A DNA stretch of 64,000 nucleotides. Source: Epiperipatus broadwayi (Eukaryota; Onychophora; Udeonychophora; Euonychophora; Peripatidae). The notes under the pieces were generated by a model, which searched no databases, was not told the origin of the DNA, and was given only the letters and a program-made list of their open reading frames with translations. The stretch is taken from positions 4,382,269 to 4,446,268 of the forward strand of contig JAQFVV010012423.1 of the NCBI GenBank assembly GCA_028023455.1. Reading direction: 5' to 3'. Of the stretch, positions 15,503-27,700 are shown piece by piece (the first letter of the stretch is position 1; each line of letters starts with the position of its first letter). A program made the position numbers and the translations under genes.

Positions 15503-18020
15503 ACAACATATAAAGATATATACATGATGAATCCATACTAAAGCAAATAGCAGAATTAATTATTGTAATTTTTTTGTCACTTAACTTGACATGAACGTAT
15601 TTTAAATAGTTTTTTCTTTTGTAGTGGATATTATATTTTACACAATGGAATGTAATATTGATTTGAAAATTTAATGGCTGTCAGTTTAAAAGGCCACTAT
15701 ATTTGAAATTGCTTTTACTGTGAATCTTATTTTTTTAAAATAAAATGAGCAGTCCTAACCTCTTTGTAATCAGCAAGTGATTGGAAATTAAAATCGATAT
15801 AAAAATAATGTCAGGAAATGTGAAATCCCTAAGAATCAATAACAACTTTTTTATATATAAAAAAGTTTTCATTTATTTCAGTGCTTTGTGTAATTTAACT
15901 TTTACAAATAATATTAAAACAAAAGTCAACAGTTAAATACTTTTGTTTGAAACTACTGAGTTAAATTTTTTAAAACTTTCAATTAAATAAAAATAATAAA
16001 AAAAAATAAAAAATAAAATTCAAACTCCGTCCCTACTAAAATGTGTGTATTTTTTTTAATAGTGGAATAATTTTAAGTGTCTCCATTGATCATTATTACT
16101 TTTTTTTTAATGATCATTGGGTGATATTTTTTTAAGAAATTGATTTAATTTTTTAAGTTTTCTTTAGTAGCTTTGTATATTTATTTATTAAAATTCAATA
16201 TTCTTATAAAGTAATAAATTATCTGTATTGAAGTTGCATTATAGTATATCACCTATCAATGTGTAACAATATTACTTTTGACTGTAATATATTACTGGAG
16301 TTACTTATATCTACAATTGGGTTGCGTAGCTCGCTCCAGAGAAGTACTCTCCAGAGTAGATCCAAATAATAAAAGTTCCTAGAATGGAACTCAACTTGCC
16401 ACTTGTAGTAAAAATAACATGACTACTTAAACAACTATTTATTTATTTATTTTATTATAAATTAACAAAGTATATAGATGTTTCAAAAATGTTGATTTAT
16501 TTATATATGCAAAAAAATATGTCTTCAGGCAGATAACTAAATACTTAAATTTGACAAACTTGAGTTAATAATAATTTATTAGTTTGGCACTGCTTCTTGA
16601 ATTTTATTTTCGAATCTCATCATAAACTTCTACAATAATTTATTAATATGCTTAAATGAGGCTTTCTGATTATTACTGTTTATGGAACGTTAAACTTTTC
16701 GATAAGTGTGAAGAAATTAATTTATTGCAAATATTATTTTTAATTAAGGATATTGTAATGCACTTCTAAACCGGGTATTGCTACATGAGAAATATAATAT
16801 AGTGCATAAAACAATGCTTAAATGCCTGAGAATAGTATTAGATCTAATTTCGATTATTCTTAATCATCTAATTTTTGTTAATTAAAAAAAAATCTTATTT
16901 TATTCAGAGTAGTATTTAAAAAATGTTTGAACATGTTTTCTAATGACAAAAGGCCATCAATTAATCCACAGTAACATAAAGCTCTTTCCAACAATCTCAT
17001 ATGATAATAAAAAAGAAAACATAGTTCATCCAAATTACAAATTACCAGGTGATAAGAATTTAATCAATTTGTGTATTTACTTAATCTCTTATTAAGAATA
17101 GATACAAACCTATTTTTCAATCAAAACTACATAGTTAGATAGAGTGGTTAGTGGCAATCTACCTGAAAACAAAATTATGTATGATCAGAACATGAAAAAA
17201 AATGAAATGTTTACTCATCTTGGTTTTCAATTCAGGTATATGAATTATAAGAGATTACATTACTGGTGTATATTATGATAATTCATATAGTCATTGGAAC
17301 AAATTGTAACTCAGAACTGCAATATGTTTATATCTTGTATTTAAATAACATACTAAGTCTCATGGTGTTGGCTTATTTTTATGATTTGGACCATTGCAAG
17401 CCTTAGTACATTATTAATAAATGGTGGTTGGAAGAATCTGTAGTTCTGAATATTATATATCTTTTCACCAAAATCTTAATTTAAATTAATGCATTTTATT
17501 GTAAAAATGTCTTTCACATTAAGTTTTATTTGCATTAAGAAAATAATGTGATAAAAAAAAAGATTATCAAGCATTATGTTTTTTTATCATTAGTCCCCAC
17601 TGCCTGGCTTTCTAGATAGTGTTTTTTAGAAAATTTACTATACTTGTTTCAACATAAAGTAAAGCATTAAATATATTGCTTTCAAATTATACAAAATTTA
17701 TAGAAAAAATAAAAGAAAGACAATTAGAAAGTATGATGAGAGGTAAGTTAAAAAACATTTTAAAGCAATTTTCATTACAACAGTCAATACACTTTAGTTA
17801 AATATATTAATATTAAGTTATTATTAATATTTGTATTTATTAAGTCAGAGATAAACATATCACATACTTAGTCAGATATAAACTTAAAACTCAGTTAAAA
17901 ATTAGACTATTATTATTGTTATTATTAATATTATTATTAATAATAAAATTTAAAGAAGTAACCAGAAAGACAAGATACCATGATAAAATAAAAATAATAT
18001 CTGCTAAAAGTTTTTTTTTC
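15503..18020. other. AT-rich non-coding DNA
   Basis: No gene was recognised. A small hairpin lies at about 16083-16126 (ccattgatcatta and its complement around a T run). Confidence 0.6.
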
Positions 18021-18095
18021 ATGTGTCAAAACATCGGCTGAGAAGCAAACCCAGGACAACTGCTTGTAAGGACTCAACCACTAATGCCTGACATC
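18021..18095 (-). mobile_element. tRNA-like short element T, copy 1
   Basis: Related to copies at 47.4 and 62.5 kb. Read on the minus strand it has a diverged head (ttagtggttgag), then caagcagttgtcctgggttt and a pol III B-box-like region, ending in a tgttttgacacat-type 3' end. Compared with the 62.5-kb copy it lacks about 15 bases between the A-box-like and anticodon-like regions. It is too decayed to be a working tRNA gene. Confidence 0.55.
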
Positions 18096-18244
18096 TCCTA
18101 AACTTTTATATTTAGAACAGGCTTTTTTGCAAAAAAACATAAGCAAGTTATACAGATTATATTGTTATAATTAATAAATTATAAATACACATTTTATATA
18201 ATGATAAAGCTAAATTTTTAAACATAATAAAAACTATACTATAG

Positions 18245-18850
18245 AAAATATTAACTGTATGAATTATATATTTAGATTAATTGTAATATTCTCAATGATA
18301 AATGGTGAATTTGTATTATTATTTTCAGGAGCTTCCATGTAATAAAAATATAATAGCTAAATAATTGATGTTTCAGTACAATGATAAGTACTTTTCTTTG
18401 GGTTTCTTCTTTCTCAAATTATAAGAATGTGTGTGGTGAGATTTAAAATCTTTATTTTTTTTCTTTTATTTTCTCCTCACTCTCAAATTCTATGGGTTGA
18501 GAAATTAAAAAAAAAAATTTATCCTTCAATAGTTTTTTTTTTTCAAATATTGTTAACTTTCTTCAATTCACCCTTTTCATTTATATTCTTATACTTTTGA
18601 AAAATCTCTATAGCTTCCCTTAGCAGTCTCTGGTCATATTGTTCAATTTTTGACAGAATATGTATTTTAATAAAATTGATGCCATGGTTTGTTAATTTAA
18701 TTTGTGAATAAATGGCTGATGAATTGATTTTTCTCTAACTGCCAAAATGTGTTCTTCTATTCCCATGTTTATTTTATGATTTGTCTGCCCAATATATGAA
18801 TATAAACAATATTGAAATGATAGATATGGACAAAGAGGATGCCTTCTAGG
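18245..18850 (-). pseudogene. Penelope-like element, 3' end (copy 3, antisense)
   Basis: The reverse complement matches the end of the Penelope-like element at 57.8-59.6 kb over its GIY-YIG region and 3' untranslated region. Shared peptides include YIGQTNHKIN (YIGKTNLRIN in the other copy), EEHILAVREKS and KIEQYDQRLLREAIEIF. Past the former stop codon it still matches the gtactgaaacatca block and the AT-rich 3' end. Frameshifts and the loss of the reverse transcriptase make this a 5'-truncated dead copy. GIY-YIG is the endonuclease that Penelope elements use to open target DNA. Confidence 0.8.
18361..18405 (-). ncRNA. Hammerhead-like motif remnant in Penelope copy 3
   Basis: On the minus strand the order is agtac, an 8-base loop (ttatcatt), gtact, then GAAA and catcaa. 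The stem pairs perfectly over 5 bp. The expected CUGAUGA core upstream is not recognisable. It is called because the two other Penelope copies have the same architecture with a different stem sequence. Confidence 0.4.
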
Positions 18851-20275
18851 TTGTCAGCCTCCAATTTTCTATAATAATGATTTATGTGTTAAGACTCTTG
18901 TAAGATTCTATTTAAATTTTATTGACTGAAATTACTAACAGTATTTATTGTATTTTTATACCATATCAGGCCACTTGATGGCGTTATATACAGTTTAAAA
19001 CACATAAATATAATGTTACCTCTAGCCTTTCTTTATTGTCCGATTTACAGCTAATATAAACAGAACTGTTCTAGAGGTCATAAGTTTTTTTTTTATCAAC
19101 AAAACATAATATTTATTCTGCAAGAAAACATTGGCTAGCATTCAACTTCCTGAAACGAAAAACTTTTACTTGATCAGTCTTCACTGTTAATTGTATCCGG
19201 CAAGAGTTATAATTTATTAACATAACAGAACCTTGTTCCATGTTTCTTCAAATAAATGAGTATTGGCCTTATCTTGACTTTTAACTTTTTTAATTAGTTC
19301 GTTGGTTGCGTAAATGGCATTTTTATGTGTTTTTGCATGTAAAAAGCACTATCAAGCTGGTGGTATTGTCTAAAAATAGAGTACCAATTCTTCATAAATA
19401 TTAATCAAAACATGACTCTACAATAATATATATTTAAAGTCAAAGGGTAATTTTATTAACTTCAAATATATTTAAAATGAAAAATAATAAATTATTAATA
19501 ATCTAAGGACTTAAAATAATAATAATAATGTCACTGTGAATTGATGTGAGGTGAATGAATAAATAAAATAATTAATATGAACTGCTTAAGTGAAAAATCA
19601 ACCAATTTTATTTACATTGCTAACAAATAATATTAACAAGCAAATAGCGTGCTAACTACATATATATATATATACATTCATGCATGTTATTATGTGTGCA
19701 CATAAATATATAAATTAAATATTACTAACAATTGTTTTACCTGGCCAGTAAACCTATTACCTACGAAAGCTCTAAAACAAAGACAAATATGCGCCTACAA
19801 ATGTATATATAATTGTAAAGACAATTTTGTGCTTATTTGAGTATTCAATAATTATGTTATATTATTTATGAAAATAAATAAAATTCTCCCACTTATACTT
19901 TTACTTAGTCACTAAAATATTTTTATGGTAATAAAACATTGCTGTAAATTAAATAAATAATCAAATCAAAGATTTTATTAAAAATAAATTAATTAATAAG
20001 CTTATAATTAAATTATTCAATTATAATAAACATTATTTTAATGTCTATTCATTTTTAAAATGTTACAAATAAATATTAAATAATTAAAATTCATTATTTA
20101 ATTATTAAAGGGTTGTAGCTAACAAAAAGTACTTGCTCGAAACAATACATTAGATAAATGCAAGAGCAAAAGTATTTAAACATTTGGGAAATTATTTAAT
20201 AAATTGTTTAATATGAAATGACTTCTTTTGTCAAAATGCAGATTAGAAGACATTTAAATATTATTTCCAATATTC
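18851..20275. other. AT-rich non-coding DNA
   Basis: No coding region or named repeat was recognised on either strand. Confidence 0.55.
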
Positions 20276-20520
20276 ATCATCATTGTCAATCGTTATCAAT
20301 CCACTGTAGGATTAAGGCGTCTCTCAAAGTTCAATCCACCTTTTCCAATTTCTAGCCTCTCTTCTCCACATCATTCTTGCACCCTTTCTTATTTCATCCA
20401 TCCATCTCACATGTAGACTCTTTCCGGGTCTTTTGTAAACTTTTAGAATACATTTTAAAATTCCAACTGTCCATCTATTACCATGTCTTCTAGCATAATT
20501 ATTTCCAATACCTAGAACTA
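20276..20520 (-). pseudogene. RTE-type non-LTR retrotransposon, C-terminal end
   Basis: The minus strand keeps an open frame for the last 70 or so residues of an RTE-clade polyprotein. It begins near RRHGNRWTV and includes KRPGKSLHVRWMDEIRKG and RNWKRWIEL, which correspond to the conserved region after the RT domain (pattern RPxxRWxDDI ... W ... A.dR..W). The element ends on the left with tgatgatga-type 3' sequence, as RTE elements commonly do. Everything upstream of the tail is missing, as expected for 5' truncation during target-primed reverse transcription. Confidence 0.75.
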
Positions 20521-20547
20521 TATATTTGAAGTGTAAGAGATATAGCT

Positions 20548-20644
20548 GTTTTTTTAATATATATATATATATAATCTCATATATAACTGAAATATATATG
20601 TTTTTTTAATATATATATATATATAATCTCATATATAACTGAAA
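20548..20644. repeat. 52-bp tandem duplication
   Basis: Two copies of a unit that starts gtttttttaat, runs through (TA)n and ataatctcatatataactga. They are essentially identical, so the duplication is recent. Confidence 0.8.
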
Positions 20645-20821
20645 AATATTGAATTATTAAATATAAGAGAAAGATGGTTACGCATTGTTAAATAGTAAAA
20701 TATATTGATATTCTTTTTAAAAAAATTAAAATCTATATCAAAGTTTAAAATAAAAATATATTCTTTAAACTAATAAAAATGATTAGAAATCATTTATGCA
20801 TTATTAAATATTTGAAATACA
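20645..20821. other. AT-rich spacer
   Basis: Nothing was recognised. Confidence 0.5.
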
Positions 20822-21395
20822 GACATTTATCATCTACCTGGAGTTGAATTGTAAATATAAGGGATTTGAACTCAGACTTTCAAGCACCCTTCAACTATCC
20901 ACACTATCTCATACCATTGATACACATGACTACACACATGTAGAAAAGATAAATAATCACCAATATATGTATTTTATGCTGAACTAGCACTCGTCAGCGG
21001 GTTCAGATTATCATCCCCCACACTTATATATAATCAGTGCTCAGTTTATATTATAACAAATCCTCATATTTTAATGAACAGGCTTCAATCTACTCCAACC
21101 TCCAACTTTTCAGCCATTTAGACCATTGAAGATCTGATGATGAAAAGACCAAATCCCATTGATTTAAATATATATATATATATATATGTGTGGGGGGGTG
21201 TGTGGGAGATGATAACCTGGACCAACAGATGAGTGCTGGTTTAGCATGAAATATGTATATTGGTGATTAATTAGCCTTTCTATAGGTGTGTGGTCATGTG
21301 TGTCAGTGGTATGAGATAGTATGAGAGTTGAAAAGTGCTTGAAAGTCTGAGTTCAAATCCCCTATATTTACAAATAAGCTCCAGGTATATGAAGA
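20822..21395. repeat. Inverted pair of R1 repeats (copies 5 and 6)
   Basis: A plus-oriented R1 (about 20822-21165) and a minus-oriented R1 (about 21190-21395) face each other across a (TA)n(TG)n(G)n centre. The outer ends mirror each other, from ctacctgga to ctccaggta. The plus copy begins gggatttgaactcagacttt and the minus copy carries its complement. Together they form a foldback of more than 200 bp per arm. No coding frame is present. Confidence 0.75.
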
Positions 21396-21439
21396 ATGCC
21401 TGCATTTTAAATATTTACACATTAAACCTGCATTCTACC

Positions 21440-21855
21440 CATCCTTCTACTATGTATTTAAATGGATAAGGTCCTAAACATGAGGGTCAGAAAGACTTGA
21501 AGTCAATATGGGCATGGCGATAATATTGGCATCAGTATGGGATTTGGTCTTTCCATCATCAGATTTTCAATGGTATAGATGGCTGAAGAGTTGGAGATTG
21601 GAGTATATTAAAGGCTGTACATTATAGTATAAAGTTTTGCTACCTTAATATAAACTGAGCACTGATTATATATGTGTGTTGGAGATGATAATCTGGACCA
21701 ACTGGTTAGTGCTGGTTCAGCATGAAATACATATATTGGTGATTATTTATCCTTACATGTGTGTGGTCATGTGTATCAGTGGTATGAGATGGTGTGGATA
21801 GTTAAAGGGTGCTTGAAAATCTGAATTCAAATCCCCTATATTTATGTATTATTAA
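21440..21855 (-). repeat. Dispersed repeat R1, copy 7 (inverted)
   Basis: A long R1 copy in reverse orientation with all landmarks: catcatcagattttcaatgg, taatataaactgagcactga, a gatgataatctggaccaac block, ggttcagcatgaaata, tattggtgattatttatcc, and a ggatagttaaagggtgc to attcaaatcccctata end. That end contains sequence matching the pol III A-box and B-box patterns, but with only about 10 bases between them. Confidence 0.75.
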
Positions 21856-22575
21856 AAACTGCAGTGTTCAAAGAATACTTGCAGTAGATTAAGAATTTAT
21901 TAAACAAATATATAATATAGAGGGTATATGAGCACAGACTTTCACATGACCCACCACTCTCCAATAAATGTGAATTATAACATAGATATTCTCATAAGGA
22001 ATATTTAAATAATAAACCAAATTTAAGAAAGATTTAGTAATACATTTTTTAAAAGAATAATTTATTATAACATTGACAATGACAATATGTAATTAAAATA
22101 TAATATTCATAGACAGTGTATTCTTATTTTTGAAGCTGTACCATCTCATTAAAATAATAAAGTAGAGTCATACAGTGAATAATGGACTTTAGATTCACTT
22201 CTGATGTTATAATTATTATTTGTTGCTATAATAATAAGTTTGCATATGTATAGTTGATACCAATATTCTTACGTTCAGAAATGTTATGCATTGCGAAGTT
22301 TTAAATAAAAATTACTGATCTAGACTTTTTATTTACCTTAGTTGCCTCTCTTCTTTAATTTTCTTTTCCGCTCTGGACACTTTTTGTAATCAGCTTTTTG
22401 TTTTTTATTCAGAGATAGCATCATATCTAATTACTAAATATTAATTAGCTTTTCTAGCAAACAATTTTATACGCAGACTCAATTCTTATTAGATTTAATC
22501 TTATTAGATTTTTATCTCTGCTAATCATATTTTTAATGCAATTAATTTTAGATGCACGCGCACACACATACACAT
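21856..22575. other. AT-rich non-coding DNA
   Basis: No gene was recognised. A short CA-rich run lies at about 22556-22575. Confidence 0.55.
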
Positions 22576-22770
22576 ATATTTAATTTACACATTACATCAA
22601 TTTTAGATTTAATAAGTAGTCTCTTAATATTTCAGTGTCACTGTTAATAAGTGAATACATAACAAATATTCCATATTTAATTTACTCATTACATCAATTT
22701 TAGATTTAATAAGTAGTCTCTTAATATTTCAGTTTTACTGTTAATAAGTGAATACATAACAAATATTCCA
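22576..22770. repeat. 97-bp tandem duplication
   Basis: Two adjacent units begin atatttaattta and end aacaaatattcca, with only a few substitutions between them. They contain no coding sequence. Confidence 0.85.
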
Positions 22771-22849
22771 TTTGCTCCAGAAAAAAAACATAATTTATAA
22801 TAGATTTATAACTTATTTTAAAAGATGACAATTTTCTATGTTTTTTTTT

Positions 22850-25000
22850 TTTGGTGAAAATTTCAATTCTTCATCCAATAATGTTTAAAATTTGTGCTCG
22901 TTTGAATTTCAAGTGTTTTGATTCTCCCTACACATTTTGCATTTCCTAGTTGGTTAGTCTCAGATCATATATTTTAATCTGAGCTTCTTTCATTTCTCTA
23001 TGATGTTTAAAGTGCTTATTATATTTCTCAACTTATTTCTATTATTAGTTTAGATAAAAACTATTTGATGGCTCTTTATCCATTTTCTTTGCTAAGAACC
23101 TTTACTCAAACATCACAACTGTTTTTTCCTATAATTTTATTAGATTATTACAATAAAGTATTGACATATTCAGCGTGGTTCAATTTTCTTGCATAAAAGC
23201 AACTATACTAAAGACTTACCTGCAGCTACTAATGGATTACTGTTTAAGTGGAGGATTGTTGCTTACATAGTTTTTTTGTATATTTTTAGTTTGGATGTTC
23301 CAAACATAGTGATGCAGTAAGATATTAATGTATTTTACTCCTCAGCCTTGTAAATAATTGATTTGATCTTTTCCCATTATTTGAAATTAGAGTTTTCAAA
23401 TCACCAGAAATTTGAATATTGTTTTATCTGAATTTATTCTTTGGACCATTTGTATTCAATTCATCTTGAGAATGCACTTATGAAAATGAAGATATGCATG
23501 GTCCTATGTCATTAATGTAATTTTATTTCCATATTATTGTTCATTTACAATAACTTTGCATACATATGTTGGTATGCTTAGTCAGGATACATATGTTAGT
23601 ATGCTCGATCAGGGGTATTATTCTTTTTTCATTCATTTTCTGTTTGGCTTAGTGCACTTTCAGTGCTGAGTACTATAATCATGGATGTGTTTGTTTACAA
23701 TTTTTAATATATAAATGGATTAATTTACATATTCTATCAGTTTTATAATTGAATGCTATTAGCTCTTTTCTTATAACAGTTTTATTTATGATGTATAAAG
23801 TCTTTTTTATTTTTCTCTTTCTGTCATTTATTTTATTCAAATTACTTTGACATTTTGTAGATCAATGTATTACTACTGTCTTTCTGAAAGTCTTTTTTTT
23901 TAACTATTGATATGCTTTTATATATTTATAAAGGTTAATATAACATTAGTGAGACCTGATCACAAGATGTATTTTCAGATTAATGCTTTATCTCTTTACT
24001 ATGTTGGAAAACTCTGATGCTGTATCTCTAGTAGCTCCTTGTACCTTTGAGTAATAGGGCTTTATTGTTCCGCACCCTAAAAAATCAGCACAGTGTTTTT
24101 TTATTGTCTGACATTTTCTATTTACTAAAGTTTTTATGCATAGCACAAAAAAATTTGTGCAGATACCTTAGATCATAGATTTAATAATACTATTCTAATA
24201 TATTTTAGTAAATGCTAATAGCCTGGATTATTTTTAGCTCAAGATACCACCACTTAAAGTTTATCAAACTTAAATTTATTCTATGTAATTTACAAATGTA
24301 TCTTTTTCCTAGCTCTGCTTTACCCAGAGACCTAATGTGTGGTTCTGAATCCTCCATTGATATGTTTTTCTATGTTAAAATGCCTCACAACAGATTTATC
24401 TAGTGTAATACTCTTTGACTCACACAAAAATTAACCTATCTCAGCCAAGATTTTGTTGACAGAATTTTTTTATTAAAAAATAACAGCCAGCACTTTCTTG
24501 CCTAATAAGCTATTTTTTATGCTTGAAAATATCCTGTGTGCAAAATCTATCTATCTTTCATTATTAAGGATAGGGTTGTATTGCATGACTCCTATCATAT
24601 ATTCCAAGCCATTTTTGGTGTAATCTTGTCATAGTGAACAGTAAGTTTCAGACATGAAATAATTGTGCTAATGTAAGCATTTTCTTTTGCCATTTTCCTA
24701 ACTTCATGGTAAATATTATAAGGATTTTTTTTCTTAAGAAAACTTTTAAAATAATTTACTAAGCCTAAAAATATATGTACCTCATACACATTCTAGATCT
24801 GAAAGCATTTTAGATGTTTTGTACTTTTTCATTTTATACGATCAGTTAGATAATTTTATTTACTTATTTTATTGAACATAGATCTAAGGTGGCCTCTTTC
24901 ATATTCACATCACTATTTATAAAAATATTTTTCTATTCCATGGTTTGCCATTGATTTTCTAATACATTAAATTTGTTAATAATGCTAGATGTCATATTAT
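22850..25000 (-). pseudogene. Decayed gypsy-type LTR retrotransposon (RT and RNase H)
   Basis: The best part is 24595-24800 on the minus strand, which encodes HIFLGLVNYFKSFLKK, the gypsy/Ty3 RT-RNase H boundary motif (usual form FLGLVNYYRRF), and then LTVHYDKITP, which aligns with the LVHYDP region. Further downstream (about 24440-24560) another frame gives FAHRIFSSIKNSLLGKKVLA, then VIFLIKKF, matching the ASRxLSxxExNYSxxEKEALAVVFxxKKF block of the tethered RNase H. Weaker integrase-like sequence may continue to about 22860, but stop codons and frameshifts make that part uncertain. No LTRs were identified. It is a dead copy. Confidence 0.7.
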
Positions 25001-25185
25001 AATAAATAATTGCATTAGTATAATCTTTTTATTCATATATTGCTGTATCTGCATTCTGTAGTAAATGTGAATTAGCAGCACACACACACTGTATATAAAT
25101 ACTAAACATAACAAGATTTTTTTACTAATTTATTATGCATTAAACATATTAATACACAGTTATTATTGTATCAGACATAAGAATC

Positions 25186-27700
25186 ATCATTATCACTTTC
25201 TAACATTATCAATTCATAGCAGATTAAAAACCTCTCCAAAGGATAATCAAGTTATTTGATTCACATCCCAACAGCAAATTATCTTATTTCCTTAATCATT
25301 TTACAAATGATTATATTCTTGATTTTTTATAAATCTCTTAGAATACAACCTACTTTCATTTTAGTTTCTTAATTTTTTCAACGATGTCAAATATACCTGT
25401 TATCAATCTGGATGTTTCAATTTTGATATCTTCTTGGTTTTGACAATACTTTATTAATGGTCTGATGTTTATGCTTTTGTTTTTTGTCAAATATCCAAGT
25501 TTTAGATCCATAATACAAATTAGTTAAACACATCTCTTATAATAAATTCCTTTTGAAATACTTAGGTATATTTCTTTTTAATTTTAAATTATGTCTACCA
25601 AAAGCACTTCAACTCAGTTTGAATTTATCATTAATTGAATCTGTTATGTTTGCCTATGAATTAATAATGTGATAAGGATATTTGGAATTATTAATTCTTC
25701 TAATTCACAGTTGTAAATCTATGTTTTTCTTTAAACATTATTTACCACTTTTTAGCATATGTCTTTAGTTCTACTTTCTTATTAACATCTATTATTCTTG
25801 AAACATATCCTGAGGTTAGAATAAGCTTTATTTGTGAAACAATTACAACATCCGCAAAATAAAACACAAATAATGTCCAAGTATTTGTATCCTCTTAACT
25901 TTGCCTTATAATCCACTAAACTGCTTCTAATAAAACTATTATAAAATATTTTGAGAATAAAATACATTGTCATACATTTTAACAATATTGATCTTTTCAG
26001 TGTCAGCATAAAATTTAATTCTTGTTGCTACATTTTGAAAAATATTATTCAGAATGTAAAGATATCAATGATTATATTTTGATAATTGCAAGCTTTAATC
26101 ATTGTAAAAATGTCTTTAAATTCAAACTACTTTTCACAATCTACAAATCCAAAGCATTAAGATAATTTACATTCATTGACTTTTTTTATAACTTCTCTCA
26201 ATACTTTCAGGTAATCCACTGTGCTAAAATTACTTGTAGATCAAGCTTGGTCATTTGGTACAAATATATCCAAATTTTGCTTTGGGCTAATTGTAGTTAT
26301 TTTGATTTCTAATATTATCTTTAATGTATTTTTCCTATCATGTAAGAAATTTGTGTCATTTAGACATTTTTTTATGTTTTTCCAACATTTTTTCTATTTC
26401 TTCATCTTTTTTCATTTCTGAGCATGTTTATTTATTTATATATTCAATTGCATTTTTCAACTCTTCATTTAAAATATTTGTCAATTCAAAAGATGTAGAA
26501 ACTATAGAAGATGCTTTGTTTTTTTGTTCTTTATCATCATATAATTATTTCAGAAATATTACACATTTTATGATATCATCCCTCTTTATAGTAACAATAT
26601 TTTATCTTACATTTTTGTGATTTTTTATATAGATTTCCTTGAATACCCATAGTTATATTCTTTTCATATCATTATTATTCCTTTTTATACCATATTATAA
26701 TACTCTATATACTTAATTCTTTTTAATGGATAACATTTAAACATTTTCATATTATTTTTTTTTCATTAGTCATTTTTGCTCTGTTGAAAATTTACTCACA
26801 TTTTAGCTTTTTATTATTATTATTAATTAAAGAGCTCTTTTTTTTTTTGCTGTTTTAGTACAATATCTGTTATTTTTTGTTCATCTCAATCAAGTCTGAA
26901 CCATCTTCAAAGTCTTTTAATATATTAAAATAATTACTTGGTTTTAATTTAAATTTATTTTGGAGTGTTTCTAAAGATCTTCCTAAATAATTGTTGTTTC
27001 TCTCATTTTGCTTTAATACAAATCATATCAATAATCACTTCTTGCATTAAATCTATTAAGAACTTTACAAACTTCAAATGTGTATATTCTAATCAGCCTA
27101 AAATATAATTCACTTCCATTGTAACTTCATATGGACGTTTTCATGTTCATTTCCTGCTAGTATTGTTCTCAAGAAAATAGTTTATGCTACTGTTTTTGCA
27201 CACTCTTCAAGTCCGTATTCTTTCTTATTTCTGACATCATAATCAATTTTTCCCATAGCATTTTTGTCTTTCGGTTATTTTCCATTTCTAACTTAAATTT
27301 TACTATGACAATTTTAAAATGTTTTATTTATATGATTAAAAGTGTTTGGTACATCTATTCCGTATACAAATGCCCCCTACTTTGACAACTTGTTTGGTAC
27401 ACAACCTAAATCGTCTGCATTTATTCAACAATTAAATTGAATAAAGTAATCTTTTCACTTTTTCTGATATATCATCCATTTCCACAATTTTCTTCCTTTA
27501 CATTTTACTTATCACAAATATCATTCTTTTCTGCTTCCAATATTTGCATCTTTGTAGTAAAAACATGCTCATTTTTAAAGCAATTTTTTTTTCTAATTTC
27601 ACAACGTCCAACACTCTTCCATTTGAAATTATAAAACTATTACAATTCTTGTAATCTTCCTTTTTTTGAAAGTGATCTACAGTTGTAAATAGTAAAATAA
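25186..27700 (-). pseudogene. Decayed RTE-type non-LTR retrotransposon
   Basis: Fragments read on the minus strand in order from right to left. At about 27260-27190 GKIDYDVRNKKEYGLEEC resembles the linker after the endonuclease. At about 26220-26110 STVDYLKVLREVIKKVNEC is followed by GFVDCEK, the RT motif A region (usual STxDxIxxLRxxIEK...FVDYEKAFD). At about 26030-25960 RIKFYADTEKINIVK matches the RLHKDTEKFxIxKGVRQGD block, and at about 25870 FADVVIVS is a damaged FADDIVLIS catalytic motif. At about 25525-25400 YGSKTWIFDKKQ matches the YGSETWTLTK region. The 3' end near 25190 shows the atgatga-type tail. Many stops and frameshifts show it is long dead. The region beyond 26300 is assigned with low certainty. 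Confidence 0.7.

Noticed and set aside
24212-24403. 63-codon plus-strand frame
   Set aside because: It is antisense to the RNase H part of the gypsy relic.
26221-26620. Two overlapping plus-strand frames rich in Phe and Ile
   Set aside because: They are antisense to the decayed RTE element and have no motif of their own.
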